In this document: positions 61,516-64,000 of the stretch, piece after piece
How the letters are laid out: every line of letters starts with the position of its first letter
How positions within the stretch are numbered: the stretch's first letter is position 1
Source: Centrapalus pauciflorus
Lineage: Eukaryota > Streptophyta > Magnoliopsida > Asterales > Asteraceae
Length of the DNA stretch: 64,000 nucleotides
Reading direction: 5' to 3'
NCBI GenBank assembly: GCA_020465985.1
Contig: JAANYP010004337.1
Span: forward strand, 1,025,001-1,089,000
Position numbers and translations under genes: made by a program
Notes under the pieces: model-generated
Database searches by the model: none
What the model was told of the DNA's origin: nothing
The model's input: the letters and a program-made list of their open reading frames with translations, nothing else

Positions 61516-63547
61516 TAAGAAACAATATTTGATAATTAAAAAATGCTACGATCTTGTAAATAATTGGGAAGTTAAGTCTATGATTTAATCAACGAACAAC
61601 CAAATTATGGTAGTCATATTCAAAGTTGGTGATTTTGGAGATTGTTACTTGCCACTTCAATACATGAAAAACTTTGGTTACCATATCATAGTCAAAAACA
61701 TAAACGGCCCCACATATGAATTGATGAGACTTGGAGTGCTTTAAGGGGTTGTACAGTGTAATCGATCAGTTGTACTGTACAATTAATTATTAATACAATG
61801 GATGGTTAATTAGCTTAGCAAAAATTAACACAATTAAAAGTCTTGATAATTGGTTCATTGGTGATCGATATGATGCTTAATCTAAAAGGCAAGTCAAGCG
61901 ACATGATTTGGAGGGTAAAAAAGTTTTCTTTACCTAAAAAAAAAAAATCATCCCTTAAAAGACATTAGAAATAATGCAATCCAGGTTGAAAAAAATTGAC
62001 AATGTAAACAGGTTCCATAATATTAGAGTGTTTATCGATTGAGTTTTTGTTTTACTTTGTAATTTGGTCAGATCAATATAATAACAAAAACGTAATACAA
62101 AAGTTAAATTTCATCAAGGTAAAACGATAAAATATATCTTATAATTTTTCTCTACGAGTTACTTAAAAAACAATTTATGATATCATTGAAAACTTTGTTT
62201 TAAAAATATTTTTATTTCGTGACCTGTATGCAAAAGTTTTTGAGAGCTTTCAAATCCAAATTAAGAGCTTAAGTTCCTATCAACCAAATAAATCTTTTGA
62301 GCTTGAGTTTCCAAAAAGCAAAGTTGAAGCTCCTAAAAGCTCTTTGTCAAACGCACCCAAAGTAGACTAAAATTAATAACTAATACAAAATGAAATGAAC
62401 CAAAAACCAGACCAATCAAATTGTTGCAATCTTAAAATATAATATGAATGAAACCACATATAAAGAGGAATTTTATTTAAGATATATACTATTTTTGCTC
62501 ACTCTACATAAAGAGGAAGATTGTTTCTATTGATAGAAATAAAAAAATTAATGTTATAAAACATCGTGAGTATAAAAAAACATATGAATTAAAAAAAATT
62601 AACGTACCATTACAGTTTGTTGAAAAGACAAATGTCACTACAAAATGTACAATGACATAAACAATGAAAAAACACGAAACATTAATTAAATAAATAAAAC
62701 AATAAGGATGTATTTGACTTGTGGATGCATATCTAGCAATGAGTTTTTTCCATAGGTTTGTGATGTCATGACACTCACTTGGCATATAGTTTTAAGTTTT
62801 TAACCTAAAAAAACTTGTGAAGAAGGCTCTCAAAAGATTTTTGCTTTACCAAAAGGTCTTTATACATAACTTCGTCATAGATTTGGATGGGGTAAGTTCT
62901 ATTTTTTAATAACTCAAAATTACATAAACACTAAACAAATCTTAATTCCTTCGAATTTGATTTCATAAATTAGACTAACAATAATAATTAAGTTAACGGT
63001 AGGGTTTCTTTAGAATTCTGCGAGTTAATTTTCCCAATTTATTTTTAGTAATCTATAATATATACTAATAAATAGGTAAATAGATTTTCATATGGCATTC
63101 TCTTAGTGCCACTCGGTATAATCTTATTTTGACATTTGTCATTTATCACTTTTGAAAAATAACATTGTAATTTATAACAACTTTCAAATTTATATTTATT
63201 AAACTTACAATTTAAAAATGAATCTATAAAATTAAATATGTGAAACTTCAAATTTAAATTTAATTAAATCAATGTTTAATATTATTTTCAATTTAATTAT
63301 AATTAAAATACCACATAAAATAAATAAAATTTGATCATATATTACTATATAATTATAATATAAAATTTAAAAATATTTCTTTTAAATCAACTCATATAAG
63401 TAGTAAACAGACTTGTTTATCATAAACATTAAAAATCAAGCACATCCCATAAGTTCTATATAAATTGGAATTTTGGATGACCATATACTATAATTGAAAA
63501 AAAAGGTTGTTTACAAATAAACCAGTTAAGTATACATAAAATTTTGG
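61516..63547. other. AT-rich intergenic DNA
   Basis: No gene seen. Near 62230-62360 are 'aaaagcaaagttgaagctcctaaaagctc' words of the same kind as 25370-25440, suggesting a shared, decayed MITE family. Confidence 0.4.
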
Positions 63548-64000
63548 GATAATTACTAAAATAGCCAAATCTCACACCTTTATTCACTTTTTACCCACTT
63601 TATATACATTTTACCAAAATAGACACACTTTACGTTACCACATTTACGTGATAGCCACAATTTACGTGATTTGTATTTTTTTCATTTTTTAATGCATTAC
63701 GTTACAAAAGGTGTCTGGTCACGTAAATTGTTGTACTTTACGTGACCGTTTTTGCTCCTTCCCCATGAATGTTTGGTGGGATGTCTTGTCACACTTTACG
63801 TGACCAAGTACAATAATTTACGTGACCAAACACCTTTTGTAACGTAATGCATTAAAAAAATGAAAAAAAAAATATAAATCACATAAATTGTGGCTATCAC
63901 GTAAATATGGTCACGTAAATTGTGGCTATTTTGGTAAAATGTATATAAAATGGCTAAAAAGTGAATAAAGTTATGAGATTTGGCTATTTTAGTAATTATC
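63548..64000. mobile_element. Long foldback element (MULE-like), cut by the window edge
   Basis: 'gataattactaaaatagcc' at 63548 is the exact inverse of the last 19 bases of the window. The two arms pair over most of the 453 bp ('ttttggtaaaatgtatataaa' against 'tttatatacattttaccaaaa'). The centre is near 63755-63790. The arms carry about 11 ACGT cores, mostly as TTTACGTGAC. The right flank is missing, so no duplication can be checked. Confidence 0.75.

Noticed and set aside
61165..61525. Overlapping 100- and 71-codon frames on opposite strands
   Set aside because: They fall across a putative Harbinger-like MITE and have biased composition.
1..64000. CRISPR array, phage, operon or toxin-antitoxin-like system
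   Set aside because: The window is plant nuclear DNA. The tandem repeats lack spacer architecture and there are no prokaryotic genes.

Overview
The window is nuclear DNA from a flowering plant, almost certainly a eudicot. The evidence is split genes with GT/AG introns, AT-rich intergenic DNA, plant-specific gene families, and many small DNA transposons with intact target-site duplications (TSDs). I cannot fix the family from the sequence alone. There are no prokaryotic, organellar or CRISPR features, and I recognised no tRNA or rRNA gene.

Layout. Six protein genes are supported. (1) 206-1349 (+): the last two coding exons of a REVEILLE/LCL-type MYB transcription factor; the rest lies outside the window. 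(2) 12036-21922 (+): a 10-exon gene for a 1028-residue protein with an N-terminal YxxxxL-phi eIF4E-binding motif, probably the plant CBE1/4E-T-like protein. (3) 27069-28100 (-): an intronless BYPASS1-family CDS (343 aa) with a 5'UTR intron. (4) 33793-36521 (-): a 7-exon membrane-anchored Ser/Thr receptor-like kinase (486 aa). (5) 44685-52334 (-): a 14-exon CAAX prenyl protease 1 / STE24 (424 aa). (6) 54596-57254 (-): a 6-exon calmodulin-binding receptor-like cytoplasmic kinase of the CRCK group (424 aa). All exon joins were done by hand from splice signals and phase. They give uninterrupted reading frames at family-typical lengths.

Gene content matches, from memory, a block at the top of Arabidopsis chromosome 4 (RVE5, CBE1, STE24, kinase AT4G01330, BPS3, with CRCK2 further out) and partly its chromosome 1 duplicate. 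The BPS-kinase-STE24 segment appears inverted relative to CBE1. The neighbours are functionally unrelated (clock transcription, cap-binding, root-shoot signalling, membrane kinase, prenyl-protein processing, Ca2+/CaM signalling), so this is conserved linkage and not an operon-like system.

Between genes the DNA is largely transposon debris. I can delimit eight hAT-type elements by 8-bp TSDs (2055-2564, 2922-4031, 4164-4585, 8289-8910, 32478-32750, 40556-40891, 41824-42056, 58819-59666). Two Tourist/PIF-Harbinger MITEs have 3-bp TSDs (26262-26561, 52626-53624); the second carries an internal G-rich minisatellite. There is one MULE-like foldback with a 9-bp TSD (9017-9290), and another long foldback is cut by the window end (63548-64000). 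Two clear Helitrons (38020-38666, 59965-60457) and one probable one (5669-6526) lie on the minus strand. I found no convincing undescribed multi-gene system. The most interesting items are the conserved gene block, the uORFs and tandem splice acceptors in the eIF4E-binding gene, the ACGT-rich foldback at the right edge, and the minisatellite inside a MITE.
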